DNA of 33,979 nucleotides from JBKECO01 sp047974745. Lineage in GTDB: Bacteria; Bacillota; Clostridia; Lachnospirales; Lachnospiraceae. The notes beneath the pieces are model-generated. The model was not told where the DNA came from. It saw only the letters and a program-made list of their open reading frames with translations, and made no database searches. The translations under genes and the position numbers were made by a program. This document shows positions 23,103 through 31,689 of the stretch, in pieces; the stretch's first letter is position 1, and each line of letters begins with the position of its first letter. The stretch is taken from positions 1 to 33,979 of the forward strand of contig JBKECO010000061.1 in assembly GCA_047974745.1 (NCBI GenBank), written 5' to 3'.

Positions 23103-23519
23103 TTATCGTATATCCGGCTTGAATTCTTCCGTATCTGCACAGAAGAATCGATCCTGCAATGTTACAATCTCCTTAAATATATCCATCACCGTTTCATACT
23201 CTGCCGTCGAAAATGAAACCAGATAGACGGATTGTACCCCATTCTGCTCGAAAAAATCAAGCGTGCTTTGATCTGCTCTGTTAAGGTCTGCTGCTTCAAA
23301 ATCAATTGAGACACCCTCTTTACACTCCATCTCCAAAACGCCTGCTTCTTCCCAGATCTCTGTTCTATATCCAAATGACTCAAGTTCTTTTTGCACTTGT
23401 CGAATGTCTGTTTTTATGTTCAAAAGATAAAGCCAGTTTCCTGTAACTGTACTTTTCGAGCCTGACACCTTTGCCTCTGTGCTCTTCTTTTTTCCCTGAG
23501 ATATTTTAGTTCTCTTCAA
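23103..23519 (-). CDS. Unknown 138-residue protein upstream of aroE
   Basis: I do not recognise this family. The first 25 residues are basic and low-complexity (Lys, Ser, Thr); the rest is a predicted alpha/beta domain with acidic character (WLYLLNIKTDIRQVQKELESFGY, VLEMECKEGVSIDF, VYLVSFSTAEYETVMDIFKEIV). No signal peptide or membrane segment. The only suitable start is TTG at 23519, with GGAGGAG seven bases before it. A short hairpin (GGTC/GACC with an inner CGC/GCG) lies just upstream of that site. Spacing suggests co-transcription with aroE. No function is proposed. Confidence 0.65.
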   Translation of the reverse strand: MKRTKISQGKKKSTEAKVSGSKSTVTGNWLYLLNIKTDIRQVQKELESFGYRTEIWEEAGVLEMECKEGVSIDFEAADLNRADQSTLDFFEQNGVQSVYLVSFSTAEYETVMDIFKEIVTLQDRFFCADTEEFKPDIR

Positions 23520-23639
23520 TGTGGCTCCTCCAGCCGGTCGGCACGCTCATGCGAAGACCAGCAATCTATCTTTTTATACTTTCTTTATAATTTTATGATT
23601 TTCTTAAAACTTCCTACAACGTATATTCACATTTTCATT

Positions 23640-23733
23640 GTACACTGTTCTTATCAACAAAGGAGTTGCATCATCTTGCGGGATATGAACGGCTCCGACT
23701 AACAACAAAATCCTAAGGGGTTTTTACATAGAT
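23640..23733 (+). ncRNA. Candidate small RNA or leader peptide transcript
   Basis: A plus-strand terminator at 23734 ends a stretch with no annotated gene. Upstream are AAAGGAG (23659-23665), a TTG-started 8-codon frame (MRDMNGSD, from 23676 to the TAA at 23700-23702) and a small AAAATCC/GGGGTTTT hairpin followed by T. No riboswitch family was recognised and no clear promoter was found, so this is only a candidate. Confidence 0.3.
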
Positions 23734-23761
23734 CAGAAGGCTGTCAGCCTTCTGTTTTTTT
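23734..23761 (+). terminator. Strong plus-strand terminator without an assigned gene
   Basis: CAGAAGGCTG-T-CAGCCTTCTG is a perfect 10-bp inverted repeat, followed by seven T on the plus strand. The minus-strand side has no T-run, so it does not serve the HAD gene on its right. Confidence 0.85.
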
Positions 23762-23768
23762 GTTCCGA

Positions 23769-24584
23769 TTATTTATCATTACGGTCTGCTTTGATTTCCT
23801 GAATCAGTTCGCGCAGCACAGGTTCCACCTTGGTACACCGTTTTCCCTTTAGATGTTCGATTCTTGGATTGCAAGGATCCATGATATACGGATATCCCAC
23901 CATCTCAAGCATAGCCTTGTCATTTTCATTGTCTCCAAATGCCATCATTTCCTCAGGTGCGATTCCCAGCAGTTCTCCTATGGCTTTTAGGGCAGAGCCT
24001 TTATTCGTTCCCAGAGGTGCAAAATCGATCCATTCCGTTCCTGAGGTCATCATAACAGCTCGATTCGCAAATCTCGGTGCAAATTCTGTTTCCACTCTTT
24101 TCTGATTCTGTGATTCTGTATAAAATGAAATTTTAAGGATCGGCTCTTCGATCTGCAACGGACTTTTTATGATGGTAATATGATTTCCTACATCCTCTAC
24201 GAGATGTCTGGCAAATTCTGATTTTTTAGGTATCACATAGCAGGTTCTTTCGCCTGAAATCAGAACTTCACAATCCGGGTGTTCCACGATTGCCTGACAA
24301 AGTTCCATTGCGAGGTCATCCTCAAAGCTTTTTTTGTATAGGATTTGATCCAGATGTGTGACAAGGGAACCATTATCACTTAAATAGGTTAGCTCCTCTT
24401 TGATCGGCTTAAAAAGCCTCTGCTGACTCGCATATTGCCTTCCGCTGGCAGGAACAAAATAGATGCCCAGATCCAACAGCTCTTTAATCAGAGGAAAAAT
24501 CTCCGGATCACAGGACTGAGCTCCATTTCTTAAAATTGTTCCATCCAGATCGCTTGCGACAAGACGGATATTTCTTTTACTCAT
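23769..24584 (-). CDS. Cof-type HAD-IIB phosphatase
   Basis: A 271-residue haloacid dehalogenase-family hydrolase. Motif I is SDLDGTI with Asp12 (nucleophile) and Asp14; motif IV is MAFGDNENDKAML, which binds magnesium. The C2-type cap between them fits the Cof/YidA group that removes phosphate from sugar phosphates or flavin mononucleotide-type substrates; the substrate is not readable. It is the last gene of the series yqeY-map-apt-HAD, 41 bases after apt. Confidence 0.92.
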   Translation of the reverse strand: MSKRNIRLVASDLDGTILRNGAQSCDPEIFPLIKELLDLGIYFVPASGRQYASQQRLFKPIKEELTYLSDNGSLVTHLDQILYKKSFEDDLAMELCQAIVEHPDCEVLISGERTCYVIPKKSEFARHLVEDVGNHITIIKSPLQIEEPILKISFYTESQNQKRVETEFAPRFANRAVMMTSGTEWIDFAPLGTNKGSALKAIGELLGIAPEEMMAFGDNENDKAMLEMVGYPYIMDPCNPRIEHLKGKRCTKVEPVLRELIQEIKADRNDK

Positions 24585-24625
24585 ATTTGTATCTCATTTC
24601 TGCATACTGCTAATCGAAGCTAGTG

Positions 24626-25150
24626 TTAATTGCCTTCATATGTGATGACCGAACATACCTGATATTTTCCTAGTCTGTCTCTGCCATTCAATCCGGCAAG
24701 CTCCATCAAGAATACCATTTTAACGACTTCTCCGCCCAGCTCTTCGATCATTTTTGCTGAAGCGAGTATCGTTCCTCCTGTGGCAATCAGATCATCAATC
24801 AGGATGACCCTTTGACCTGCGGTAATAGCATCTTTATGCATTTCAATTTCAGCAGTTCCATACTCTAGATCATACTCACAGGTGATGGTCTCTCTTGGCA
24901 GCTTTCCTTTCTTCCGTATTGGAACAAATGGCTTACCAAGTGCATATGCAATCGGAACACCGAAGATGAACCCACGGGACTCTGTTCCGGCAATCACATC
25001 GAAATCTGTATCCCCGATCAGTTCGATCATGGATTCAATTGCAAGCTTTAATCCATCTGCATCAGAGAGAACTGTCGTTACATCCCGGAACAAGATTCCA
25101 GGTTCTGGAAAATCAGGGATCGTTTTGACATAGTCTTCTATTTTTTTCAT
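24626..25150 (-). CDS. apt: Adenine phosphoribosyltransferase
   Basis: A 174-residue enzyme that converts adenine and PRPP to AMP in purine salvage. The PRPP motif VILIDDLIATGGT is complete. The N-terminal FPEPGILFRDVT and middle AGTESRGFIFGVPIAYALGKPFVPIRKKGKLP are classic for Apt. The length is normal. It starts 11 bases after the map gene, so it is probably co-transcribed. Confidence 0.96.
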   Translation of the reverse strand: MKKIEDYVKTIPDFPEPGILFRDVTTVLSDADGLKLAIESMIELIGDTDFDVIAGTESRGFIFGVPIAYALGKPFVPIRKKGKLPRETITCEYDLEYGTAEIEMHKDAITAGQRVILIDDLIATGGTILASAKMIEELGGEVVKMVFLMELAGLNGRDRLGKYQVCSVITYEGN

Positions 25151-25161
25151 TTATTACCTCG

Positions 25162-26052
25162 CTAGTATGTTATGACTTCAGCTCCGTCTTCTGTTACGAG
25201 CACCTGGATCTCCCATTGTGCTGATGGCAGGCCATCTTTGGTGTAAGCAGTCCATTTATTCATCTCATCAATAAAAATATCTTCTTTTCCCATATTGACC
25301 ATAGGTTCGATCGTGAACATCATTCCCGGCACAAGAAGCATTTCCTGTCCTTTTTTGCTATGATAGCTTACCCAGGGATCCTCATGAAACTCTAATCCAA
25401 TACCGTGTCCACCGATCTCGCGTACTATCGTAAAACCGTTCGCATATGCGTGATCGTGAACTGCCTGTCCCATATCTCCAAGAAATCCCCAAGGACTGAC
25501 CCGCTTTAGTCCTTTGTAAACACATTCCTTAGCGATTTCTACCAGGCGCTTGTTTTCGGGTGATGTATCCCCAATAATAAACATTCTAGATGAATCTGAG
25601 TAATGTCCATTCAGATTAGTGGAGACATCTACATTGATGATATCCCCATTTTTTAGTATGATCTGCTCAGATGGAATTCCATGGCAGACCTGATTATTTA
25701 TAGAGGTACAGATGCTTCTCGGGAAACCCTGATAGCCTAGCGGAGCAGGAATACCGCCCATCTCGATCGTCAGATCATGGACGATTCGGTCTAGATCTGC
25801 TGTACTTATGCCCTCTTTTATTTGTTCACTTACAAGATCAAGCGCTGCGATATTGATTTTTGCACTCTCCCTGATCTTTTGGATCTGTTCTGCATTCTTT
25901 ATGATTCCGTGATGCGGAACCCTGTGTCCCTGAGCTTTGAATTGCTCTAATTTCTCATCAAATCCAGCATGACAATTCTTATATTTCACACCGCTGCCGC
26001 ACCAGCATGGACTGTTTCTTCCGATTTTTAATGACATCTTAACTTCTTTCAC
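25162..26052 (-). CDS. map: Type I methionine aminopeptidase with SEC-C motif
   Basis: A 296-residue enzyme removing N-terminal methionine from new proteins. The N terminus has a SEC-C zinc motif (CWCGSGVKYKNCH). The peptidase domain shows metal-site strands INVDVSTNLNGHYSDSS (two Asp), GHGIG (His) and FTIEPM (Glu), plus the final Glu in AQWEIQVLVTEDG. The frame begins with GTG at 26052, which shares one base with the yqeY stop and has GGAAGG before it; ATG at 26037 is the alternative start and gives the more usual MSLKIGRNSPC N terminus. Confidence 0.95.
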   Translation of the reverse strand: MKEVKMSLKIGRNSPCWCGSGVKYKNCHAGFDEKLEQFKAQGHRVPHHGIIKNAEQIQKIRESAKINIAALDLVSEQIKEGISTADLDRIVHDLTIEMGGIPAPLGYQGFPRSICTSINNQVCHGIPSEQIILKNGDIINVDVSTNLNGHYSDSSRMFIIGDTSPENKRLVEIAKECVYKGLKRVSPWGFLGDMGQAVHDHAYANGFTIVREIGGHGIGLEFHEDPWVSYHSKKGQEMLLVPGMMFTIEPMVNMGKEDIFIDEMNKWTAYTKDGLPSAQWEIQVLVTEDGAEVITY

Positions 26053-26501
26053 TAGCCTTCCATGAGTTTTGCTACTACAAGGTTGATGACTTTACCATCT
26101 GCCTTGCCTTTAAGTTCCGGCATAACTGCTTTCATGACATTTCCTTTATTCCCTGAAGCAAGGATATCTGCAAATTTACTTGTGAGCAGGTTCTCTACTT
26201 CTTCCGCTGTCATCAGCACCGGCGCATATTCTTCAATGACCTGATATCTGAACTTATATTGTTTTAAAAGATCCTCCCGGTCAGCTGGGCAGGTATCGAT
26301 CTGCTCTTTTACGGTCTTTAACTCTTTCATGATCACTCTGTCGACGAGTTCCTCTGGAATATTGTCTCGGGTACCCTCATCGATTGCTACTTTTTTTACC
26401 GCAGATATTACAGAAGAAATGGCATCCTTGCGTTCCTTTTCCTTGCTTTTCATTGCTGCGATCATATCTTTTTGTAAAACTTCTATTGTCATGTTTTCCA
26501 C
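26052..26501 (-). CDS. yqeY: GatB/YqeY domain protein
   Basis: A 149-residue protein of the YqeY family, related to the tRNA-binding C-terminal domain of GatB. The repeated helical pattern (MIAAMKSKEKERKDAISSVISAVKK, ILASGNKGNVMKAVMPELKGKADGKVINLVV) is characteristic. The role is uncertain; RNA or tRNA binding is suggested by the domain. Its TAG overlaps the GTG of map by one base. It begins 34 bases after the NlpC/P60 gene, with a TAAGAA hexamer repeat in the gap. Confidence 0.92.
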   Translation of the reverse strand: MENMTIEVLQKDMIAAMKSKEKERKDAISSVISAVKKVAIDEGTRDNIPEELVDRVIMKELKTVKEQIDTCPADREDLLKQYKFRYQVIEEYAPVLMTAEEVENLLTSKFADILASGNKGNVMKAVMPELKGKADGKVINLVVAKLMEG

Positions 26502-26516
26502 CTGACTTTCTTCGAT

Positions 26517-26537
26517 ATTCTTATTCTTATTCTTATT
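26517..26537 (-). repeat. Hexamer repeat in the NlpC-yqeY gap
   Basis: ATTCTT occurs three and a half times in a row. It fills most of the 34-base gap before yqeY. Length change by slippage here would alter the spacing of the two genes without affecting either protein, except at the NlpC stop. Confidence 0.6.
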
Positions 26538-27789
26538 ACAATACTCTTCTTACCGCAATAATGGTACGATAGGTCGCACTGCCAGTCGTAATGCCTACTG
26601 CGGCACTTTGTGCATGCACTATGCGTCCACCGCCCATATAAATTGCAACATGGCCAGAGTAGCAGATCAAGTCTCCTGGCTGTGCATTTGCGTAGCTGAC
26701 TTCCTGACCCACTGAGCGAAGTGCTGCTGAACTATGTGGCAGACTTCGGCCAAAATTTGCATAGACGCTCATGACAAAACCAGAGCAGTCAGCACCATTG
26801 GTCAGACTTGTTCCACCCCATACATATGGGTTTCCTACAAATTTCGTTGCATATGAGACTACATCTGAGCCGCTGATTCCGGTTGTAAATCCAGGATTTG
26901 CACCGCCATCTGTAGGTGTCGTTGTTGTCGGTGTATCTGTTGTTACAGTACTTGGTGTATCGGTAGTGTCATCATTATCAGATTCTGCCGCCTGTGCTGC
27001 CTCTTGTTGCTGTCTTGCCAGTTCTTCCGCAGCTTTTATCTGACGTTCCTCTTCCTGACGTATAATCTCATTCTGCTCTTCGATTGTCTCTTTATAGGTA
27101 GCAGCAGTAGCTTTTGCACTCGCCAGCTGACTGCTGAAATCGCCGAGCTCAGCCTCTTTTTGAGCAATCAGCGTTTCCAGATTCACCTGCTGTGCCTCAT
27201 ACTCCGACTGCATTTCCTCCATTTCGGCTTTTTCGATCTCCACAGTGGTCTTAAGATCTGAAACGGTCTGTACTGTTTCCTGATATTCTGTCAGTAGATC
27301 TCTGTCATACTCATACACACCGGAAACATATTCGATCCGATTCAAAAAATCCGAAAAATCACTAGATTCCAGCAAGGTTTCAAACAAAGCCTTGTCTCCT
27401 CGTTCATACATGAACTGGATCCGCACCTTCATGGCATCATACTGTTCCTTCTCTGTTTCCTGCGCTTCACCCAGCTGTACCGTTACTTCTTCAAGCTGTA
27501 GATTCTTGTCGGTCAGCTCATCTTCAAGGATCCCAAGATCCACTAAAAGTCCAACCAGCTCTTCATTGCTTGAGTCGATCTCGCCCTGAAGCTCCTGCTG
27601 CTGCTGTTCCAGCTCATTGATCTGTTCATTTGCAGCGTCAAGCCCACTCTGTGCATCATCGATTTTATCCTGCGCACCGGAAATCGCACTTGCATTGACC
27701 TGATAAAGTGTGACTGTCCCAAGAGACAGTACTATCATAAAACTGAGACAATTTTTTATAAATGTCATTGATTTTTTCTTTTTCAACAA
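26536..27789 (-). CDS. Secreted NlpC/P60 peptidoglycan endopeptidase with coiled coil
   Basis: A protein of about 417 residues. A signal peptide ends near NASA|IS. A long Gln/Glu-rich coiled coil (residues 40-265) of the PcsB/CwlO type follows, then a Thr/Asp linker, then NlpC/P60 with Cys335 (DCSGFV), His380 (GHVAIYMG) and His392. It cleaves peptide stems of peptidoglycan, perhaps under FtsEX-type control as in PcsB. The start is placed at TTG 27789: AGGAGG lies eight bases before it, and the ATG at 27822 falls only about four bases after the predicted transcription start. Confidence 0.93.
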   Translation of the reverse strand: MLKKKKSMTFIKNCLSFMIVLSLGTVTLYQVNASAISGAQDKIDDAQSGLDAANEQINELEQQQQELQGEIDSSNEELVGLLVDLGILEDELTDKNLQLEEVTVQLGEAQETEKEQYDAMKVRIQFMYERGDKALFETLLESSDFSDFLNRIEYVSGVYEYDRDLLTEYQETVQTVSDLKTTVEIEKAEMEEMQSEYEAQQVNLETLIAQKEAELGDFSSQLASAKATAATYKETIEEQNEIIRQEEERQIKAAEELARQQQEAAQAAESDNDDTTDTPSTVTTDTPTTTTPTDGGANPGFTTGISGSDVVSYATKFVGNPYVWGGTSLTNGADCSGFVMSVYANFGRSLPHSSAALRSVGQEVSYANAQPGDLICYSGHVAIYMGGGRIVHAQSAAVGITTGSATYRTIIAVRRVL

Positions 27790-27832
27790 AAGGTCATCCT
27801 CCTGTATACCGTTTACAAACATATTCCCTTAA

Positions 27833-27861
27833 ATTATAGCACCAAGATCCGTGATATACAA
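27833..27861 (-). promoter_or_regulatory. Promoter of the NlpC/P60 gene
   Basis: On the minus strand TTGTAT (27856-27861) and TATAAT (27833-27838) are 17 bp apart. The start site near 27826 makes the first in-frame ATG (27822) unusable. Confidence 0.75.
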
Positions 27862-27893
27862 CGATAGATATCATAAGAATACCTTCTAGTGAT

Positions 27894-27925
27894 AAAAAAA
27901 AACCTGCTCCCACTTAGAAGCAAGG
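27894..27925 (-). terminator. veg terminator
   Basis: CCTTGCT and AGCAGG pair with one bulge around a 10-base loop, followed by nine T on the minus strand. It lies 19 bases after veg. Confidence 0.75.
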
Positions 27926-27943
27926 CTTACCTACTATATTCAA

Positions 27944-28186
27944 TTAACAAAGACTCATTCGGATATCCTTAGTTATAATATCTGTATAGCTAAAGGATAA
28001 AAGCTGCGGAGGATTTACCTCGTTCTTATCATCTACAAGAACCGTGAATACACATGGGTAAGCTTTCTGGATAATACCCTGCTGAACATCGATCTTATTT
28101 CTGCCACGATCAAGCTGGATCATGACTTTATTGCCACACTGACGATACACGGACTCGCGTACCTTTGTTATGTCTGCCTGCTGCAT
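27944..28186 (-). CDS. veg: Veg family protein
   Basis: An 80-residue protein with the Veg pattern of Bacillus and Clostridium: VMIQLDRGRNKIDVQQGIIQKAYPCVFTV and FSYTDIIT. The fold is a small beta-barrel; the family is linked to biofilm gene control in Bacillus subtilis, with unknown mechanism. GGAGGAAA precedes the ATG. A consensus-like promoter about 80 bp upstream fits the strong expression known for veg. Confidence 0.9.
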   Translation of the reverse strand: MQQADITKVRESVYRQCGNKVMIQLDRGRNKIDVQQGIIQKAYPCVFTVLVDDKNEVNPPQLLSFSYTDIITKDIRMSLC

Positions 28187-28267
28187 ATAGTTTCCTCCTC
28201 TGATTGTCCATTTTTATTTGTTCCAAAAAGTCGAATCGCCTATAGCTTTTAGATTAAATTTGACTTT

Positions 28268-28296
28268 AGTATATCACAGTATGAAACTATTGTCAA
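28268..28296 (-). promoter_or_regulatory. veg promoter
   Basis: On the minus strand TTGACA (28291-28296) and TATACT (28268-28273) are 17 bp apart, with TG one base before the -10 (TGA-TATACT). It is among the best promoters in the window. Confidence 0.88.
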
Positions 28297-28341
28297 AGAA
28301 TTTATATTGTACATTCTTTCGCTATTTTATAAAAATTTCAG

Positions 28342-28370
28342 TTGTTTTTAAAAATGTTTGTTTGTATAAT
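28342..28370 (+). promoter_or_regulatory. plsC promoter
   Basis: TTGTTT (28342-28347) and TATAAT (28365-28370) are 17 bp apart, 67 bp before the chosen ATG. It shows that the upstream part of the open frame, from 28218, is not translated. Confidence 0.75.
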
Positions 28371-28436
28371 TATTCTAATGCATTTTCGTCTCATCTGAAA
28401 TGCAAAAAAAAGAAAGGACACAATCCGGTACAACTA

Positions 28437-29189
28437 ATGATTCGATTTATTCTGACTGCGGTGTTTTTACTACTGTTTCTTGTGCTTGGACTCCCTATAC
28501 TAGCAGTGGAGTATTTTATCAGGAAAAAGTATATCTATGCCGCAGATATCAGCCAGCTTAGAATAGTGCAGTGGGCATTCCATGTTATTTTATATCTTTC
28601 CGGCATTGAGCTGACTGTCGTGGGCGAGGAGAATGTCCCAAAAGATATTTCTGTACTATATGTAGGAAATCACAGAAGCTATTTTGATATTATCATAACT
28701 TATGCAAGGTGTCCCCGTCCAACCGGCTATGTTGCAAAGGATTCTATGATCAAGGTTCCTCTTTTATCACTCTGGATGAAGCGTCTCCACTGTCTTTTTA
28801 TCAACAGAGAAGATGTAAAGGAAGGATTAAAAACGATCCTAGAAGGAATTTCGCTGATTAAAAACGGTGTTTCCATGTGTATTTTCCCGGAAGGCACCAG
28901 GGGCGAGGGCAAAGATGAACTGGATATGCTGGAGTTTAAAGAAGGAAGTCTAAAAATGGCAGAAAAAAGCGGATGCCCGATCATTCCTATGGCGATCACC
29001 GGATCCTCCGCAATTTTTGAAGATCATATGCCTTTTATAAAAAAGACCAAGGTAGTTCTGCAGTACGGAAAGCCTATTATTATCTCGGAACTCGAGAAAG
29101 AGGAAAAACGCCACCTTGGCCACTATACAAAGGGCAAGATCGAGCAGATGCTTTTGGAAAATCGCACATACCTCTCGCAAAAAGGCTAA
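28437..29189 (+). CDS. plsC: 1-acyl-sn-glycerol-3-phosphate acyltransferase
   Basis: A 250-residue membrane-bound acyltransferase of phospholipid synthesis. An N-terminal hydrophobic helix (residues 4-24) anchors it. The HX4D motif is NHRSYFD (His79, Asp84); the substrate-binding motifs are FINRED (121-126), FPEGTRG (150-156) and IPMAITGS. The start at 28437 is chosen from the protein pattern and the promoter at 28342; the frame stays open back to 28218, but that part overlaps both promoters. The nearest AAAGGA lies about 18 bases upstream, so initiation is weak or differently placed. The stop codon overlaps the murF stop on the other strand. Confidence 0.92.
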   Translation: MIRFILTAVFLLLFLVLGLPILAVEYFIRKKYIYAADISQLRIVQWAFHVILYLSGIELTVVGEENVPKDISVLYVGNHRSYFDIIITYARCPRPTGYVAKDSMIKVPLLSLWMKRLHCLFINREDVKEGLKTILEGISLIKNGVSMCIFPEGTRGEGKDELDMLEFKEGSLKMAEKSGCPIIPMAITGSSAIFEDHMPFIKKTKVVLQYGKPIIISELEKEEKRHLGHYTKGKIEQMLLENRTYLSQKG

Positions 29190-30580
29190 TTTATCTCCAT
29201 AGCTTTTAAAAAAGAAACAATATCTTCAAATCCCATGGAATGAGATGCTTTTACCAAAATACAGTCACCAGGTAAGATGATCGAATGCAGTGCACGGATC
29301 AGATGTTCCTTCGTCTGAAAGTGACTGCATTTTTTTTCATTTTCTTTTCTGTCCATCAAAAGAGATTCTTCCATCCCTCTCACATACTCGAGCGCATAGT
29401 TACCGGTGCAAAGCAGGAGATCGATCTTTGACTCCTCCAGATAGCATCCAATTTCATAATGATGCTCCATACTGTTGTCACCTAGTTCTGCCATGTCTCC
29501 CAGAATAGCAATTGTTCTGCCTTCCGAATATGCAAGCACATCGATCGCAGCCTTCATGGAAACAGGGTTCGCATTATAGCAGTCATCCATGACCGTCATG
29601 GCTTGCAGCTTTAAAATATTATTTCTGCCAGTGAGTGTTCTTACCAAAGAGATTCCATGAGCGATGGCATCCATTGACATTCCGAGTGCATTGCCGACAC
29701 AAGCTGCAGCAAGGGCATTGTATATATTGTGTTTTCCGGGTATCGGTATCTGTATCTTTGCAGTCTCATCAAACAGATGCATTGTCATTGACATACCGCC
29801 CATGCCCTTATTCTCAATATCACTTACAAAAGCATTGCCTTCCTTTAATCCATAAAAGACCGTTTCTCTGCTCGGAGTCTCCTTGATCTGACGCAGTTTG
29901 TCATCATCTCCATTCAGAATAACGGTTCCATCTGGATCCATGTGCGCAAAGATCTCGCTCTTTGCTTTTAAGACTCCATCTCTGTCGTGCAAGAATTCCA
30001 GATGACTGTATCCAATATTCGTAATGACAACGATATTCGGGGAAGCGATCTCCGAGAGACGCGTCATTTCACCAAAATTAGAAATTCCCATCTCTAGAAC
30101 AGCGACCTCATGCTCTTCTCTGATCCCAAAAATCGTTAGCGGAAGTCCAATTTCATTGTTAAAGTTTCCTGATGTTTTGTGGACTTGAAAATTTTCTTTT
30201 AGTACGGAGGCAATCATTTCCTTTGTACTTGTCTTTCCAACGCTTCCCGTAATTCCGACTATCGGAATATTTAGCTGACTGCGATAAAAAGATGCTAATT
30301 TTGCCATTGCAGTGGTAGATGATTCCACGACAATATAAGGATCATTTACATTGTCCAGCCGTTTTTCCGAAATAACAGCCATTGCCCCGCTGTCAAAAAC
30401 TTCTGATATAAAATCGTGTCCATCTACCCGCTCTCCCGGAATTGCGATAAACAGATATCCCTCCCGAACCTGGCGGCTGTCAATCACTACGCCCTCAATG
30501 GTCTTATCTTTTTGCATCGGATCTCCATAAAAGCTCCCGTTACAAATTGCTGTAATCGTACCTAATGTCATATTTTTCAT
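29186..30580 (-). CDS. murF: UDP-MurNAc-tripeptide--D-Ala-D-Ala ligase
   Basis: A 464-residue Mur ligase that adds D-Ala-D-Ala to the cell-wall precursor, using ATP. The N-terminal domain shows VVIDSRQVREGYLFIAIPG; the P-loop GSVGKTS is at 112-118; the central domain shows VLEMGISNFGEM and DDCYNANP, which fits MurF. It starts two bases after ddl, so the enzyme making D-Ala-D-Ala and the one using it are one unit. Its stop overlaps the plsC stop, with no terminator between them. Confidence 0.96.
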   Translation of the reverse strand: MKNMTLGTITAICNGSFYGDPMQKDKTIEGVVIDSRQVREGYLFIAIPGERVDGHDFISEVFDSGAMAVISEKRLDNVNDPYIVVESSTTAMAKLASFYRSQLNIPIVGITGSVGKTSTKEMIASVLKENFQVHKTSGNFNNEIGLPLTIFGIREEHEVAVLEMGISNFGEMTRLSEIASPNIVVITNIGYSHLEFLHDRDGVLKAKSEIFAHMDPDGTVILNGDDDKLRQIKETPSRETVFYGLKEGNAFVSDIENKGMGGMSMTMHLFDETAKIQIPIPGKHNIYNALAAACVGNALGMSMDAIAHGISLVRTLTGRNNILKLQAMTVMDDCYNANPVSMKAAIDVLAYSEGRTIAILGDMAELGDNSMEHHYEIGCYLEESKIDLLLCTGNYALEYVRGMEESLLMDRKENEKKCSHFQTKEHLIRALHSIILPGDCILVKASHSMGFEDIVSFLKAMEIN

Positions 30581-30582
30581 AT

Positions 30583-31656
30583 TCAGAACATCTCCTTTTC
30601 CCGCAGGTCTCTTTCTTCGATCGAGATTCGTATGATCTTCTCACATAGCTGCTCAAATGTCATCCCTGCTGCCTGTGCTTCTTGCGGGAGAAGGCTCGTG
30701 GGTGTCATTCCAGGTAGTGTATTCGCTTCTAAGCAAAAGAGTTCATTCTTATCATTCATTAGAAAATCAATTCGTGCATAGGTATTTAACCCAAGTACTT
30801 TTGCCGCTTCTTCTGTATATTTTTGCATTTGTTCTGTAATCTTGGCCGAAAGGTCTGCCGGACATGTCTCAATTGCACTGCCTGCTTTATATTTATTTTT
30901 ATAATCATAAAATCCTGTAATCGGTGCGATCTCAATCACCGGCAGAGCCTTGCCATCGATAACACCTACTGAAAACTCTCTTCCAGAAACATAGGATTCT
31001 ATAATTACTTCTGATTCCAGCAAAAAAGCATCGTCCAGAGCTTTTTTATAATCTTCTTCTCTGGTCACGATAGATACACCAATGCTGGAACCTCCACAAT
31101 TTGGCTTTACCACCACTGGAAAAGTAAGAGTTGTCTCAGCCAGATCGTCGCAACGCTCAAGGCGCTTCATAACAAATCCTTCCGGAACCGGAATGCCTGC
31201 CTGTTTCAGAAATAGTTTAGTGATCTGCTTATCCATACAGATCGCGCTGCTTAAGTACCCACTGCCTGTGTAGCGGATGGCGAACAGATCAAATACAGCC
31301 TGTATCTTTCCGTTTTCTCCATTTTCTCCATGCAGTGCCATAAATACGATATCTGCCTTTTGACAGATCGCAATGACATTTGGTCCAAAGAAGCAGTCGG
31401 ATTTGTCGCACCTTGAAGCTTTTACCTGTGCCAGATCCGGTGCAGATTCCGGAATGGATGTAACAACCACGCTGGCTTCCTCGGCAATTTCAAAAATATT
31501 GGAAATATCCATTTCCATCTCTAAATATCCCATAAAGACATCCAGAAGAAGAACGGAATGTCCCTGTTTTCTTAATGATGCAGCCACCATATCACCCGTT
31601 TTGAAAGAAACATCACGCTCTGTGCTAAGACCGCCTGCAAGTACTACTATATTCAT
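30583..31656 (-). CDS. ddl: D-alanine--D-alanine ligase
   Basis: A 357-residue ATP-grasp enzyme joining two D-alanines. Visible motifs are GGLSTERDVSF, LHGENGENGKIQA, VVKPNCGGSSIGV, YDYKNKYKAGSAIETCPA in the loop near the active site, and EANTLPGMTPTSLLPQEA. The tyrosine-containing loop is of the D-Ala type and not of the D-lactate type found in vancomycin-resistance ligases. First gene of the pair with murF; the promoter TTGTAA-17-TAAGAT precedes it. Confidence 0.96.
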   Translation of the reverse strand: MNIVVLAGGLSTERDVSFKTGDMVAASLRKQGHSVLLLDVFMGYLEMEMDISNIFEIAEEASVVVTSIPESAPDLAQVKASRCDKSDCFFGPNVIAICQKADIVFMALHGENGENGKIQAVFDLFAIRYTGSGYLSSAICMDKQITKLFLKQAGIPVPEGFVMKRLERCDDLAETTLTFPVVVKPNCGGSSIGVSIVTREEDYKKALDDAFLLESEVIIESYVSGREFSVGVIDGKALPVIEIAPITGFYDYKNKYKAGSAIETCPADLSAKITEQMQKYTEEAAKVLGLNTYARIDFLMNDKNELFCLEANTLPGMTPTSLLPQEAQAAGMTFEQLCEKIIRISIEERDLREKEMF

Positions 31657-31689
31657 CGCTTTATCCTCATTTCACCTGTCATTTGTTGT

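Noticed and set aside
28218..28436. A longer N terminus of PlsC
   Set aside because: The region overlaps the veg promoter and the plsC promoter, and the usual acyltransferase N terminus begins at 28437.
30583..31656. A vancomycin-resistance type D-Ala-D-Lac ligase
   Set aside because: The active-site loop has the tyrosine-containing pattern of ordinary D-Ala ligases, and the gene is paired with murF, with no vanH or vanX nearby.
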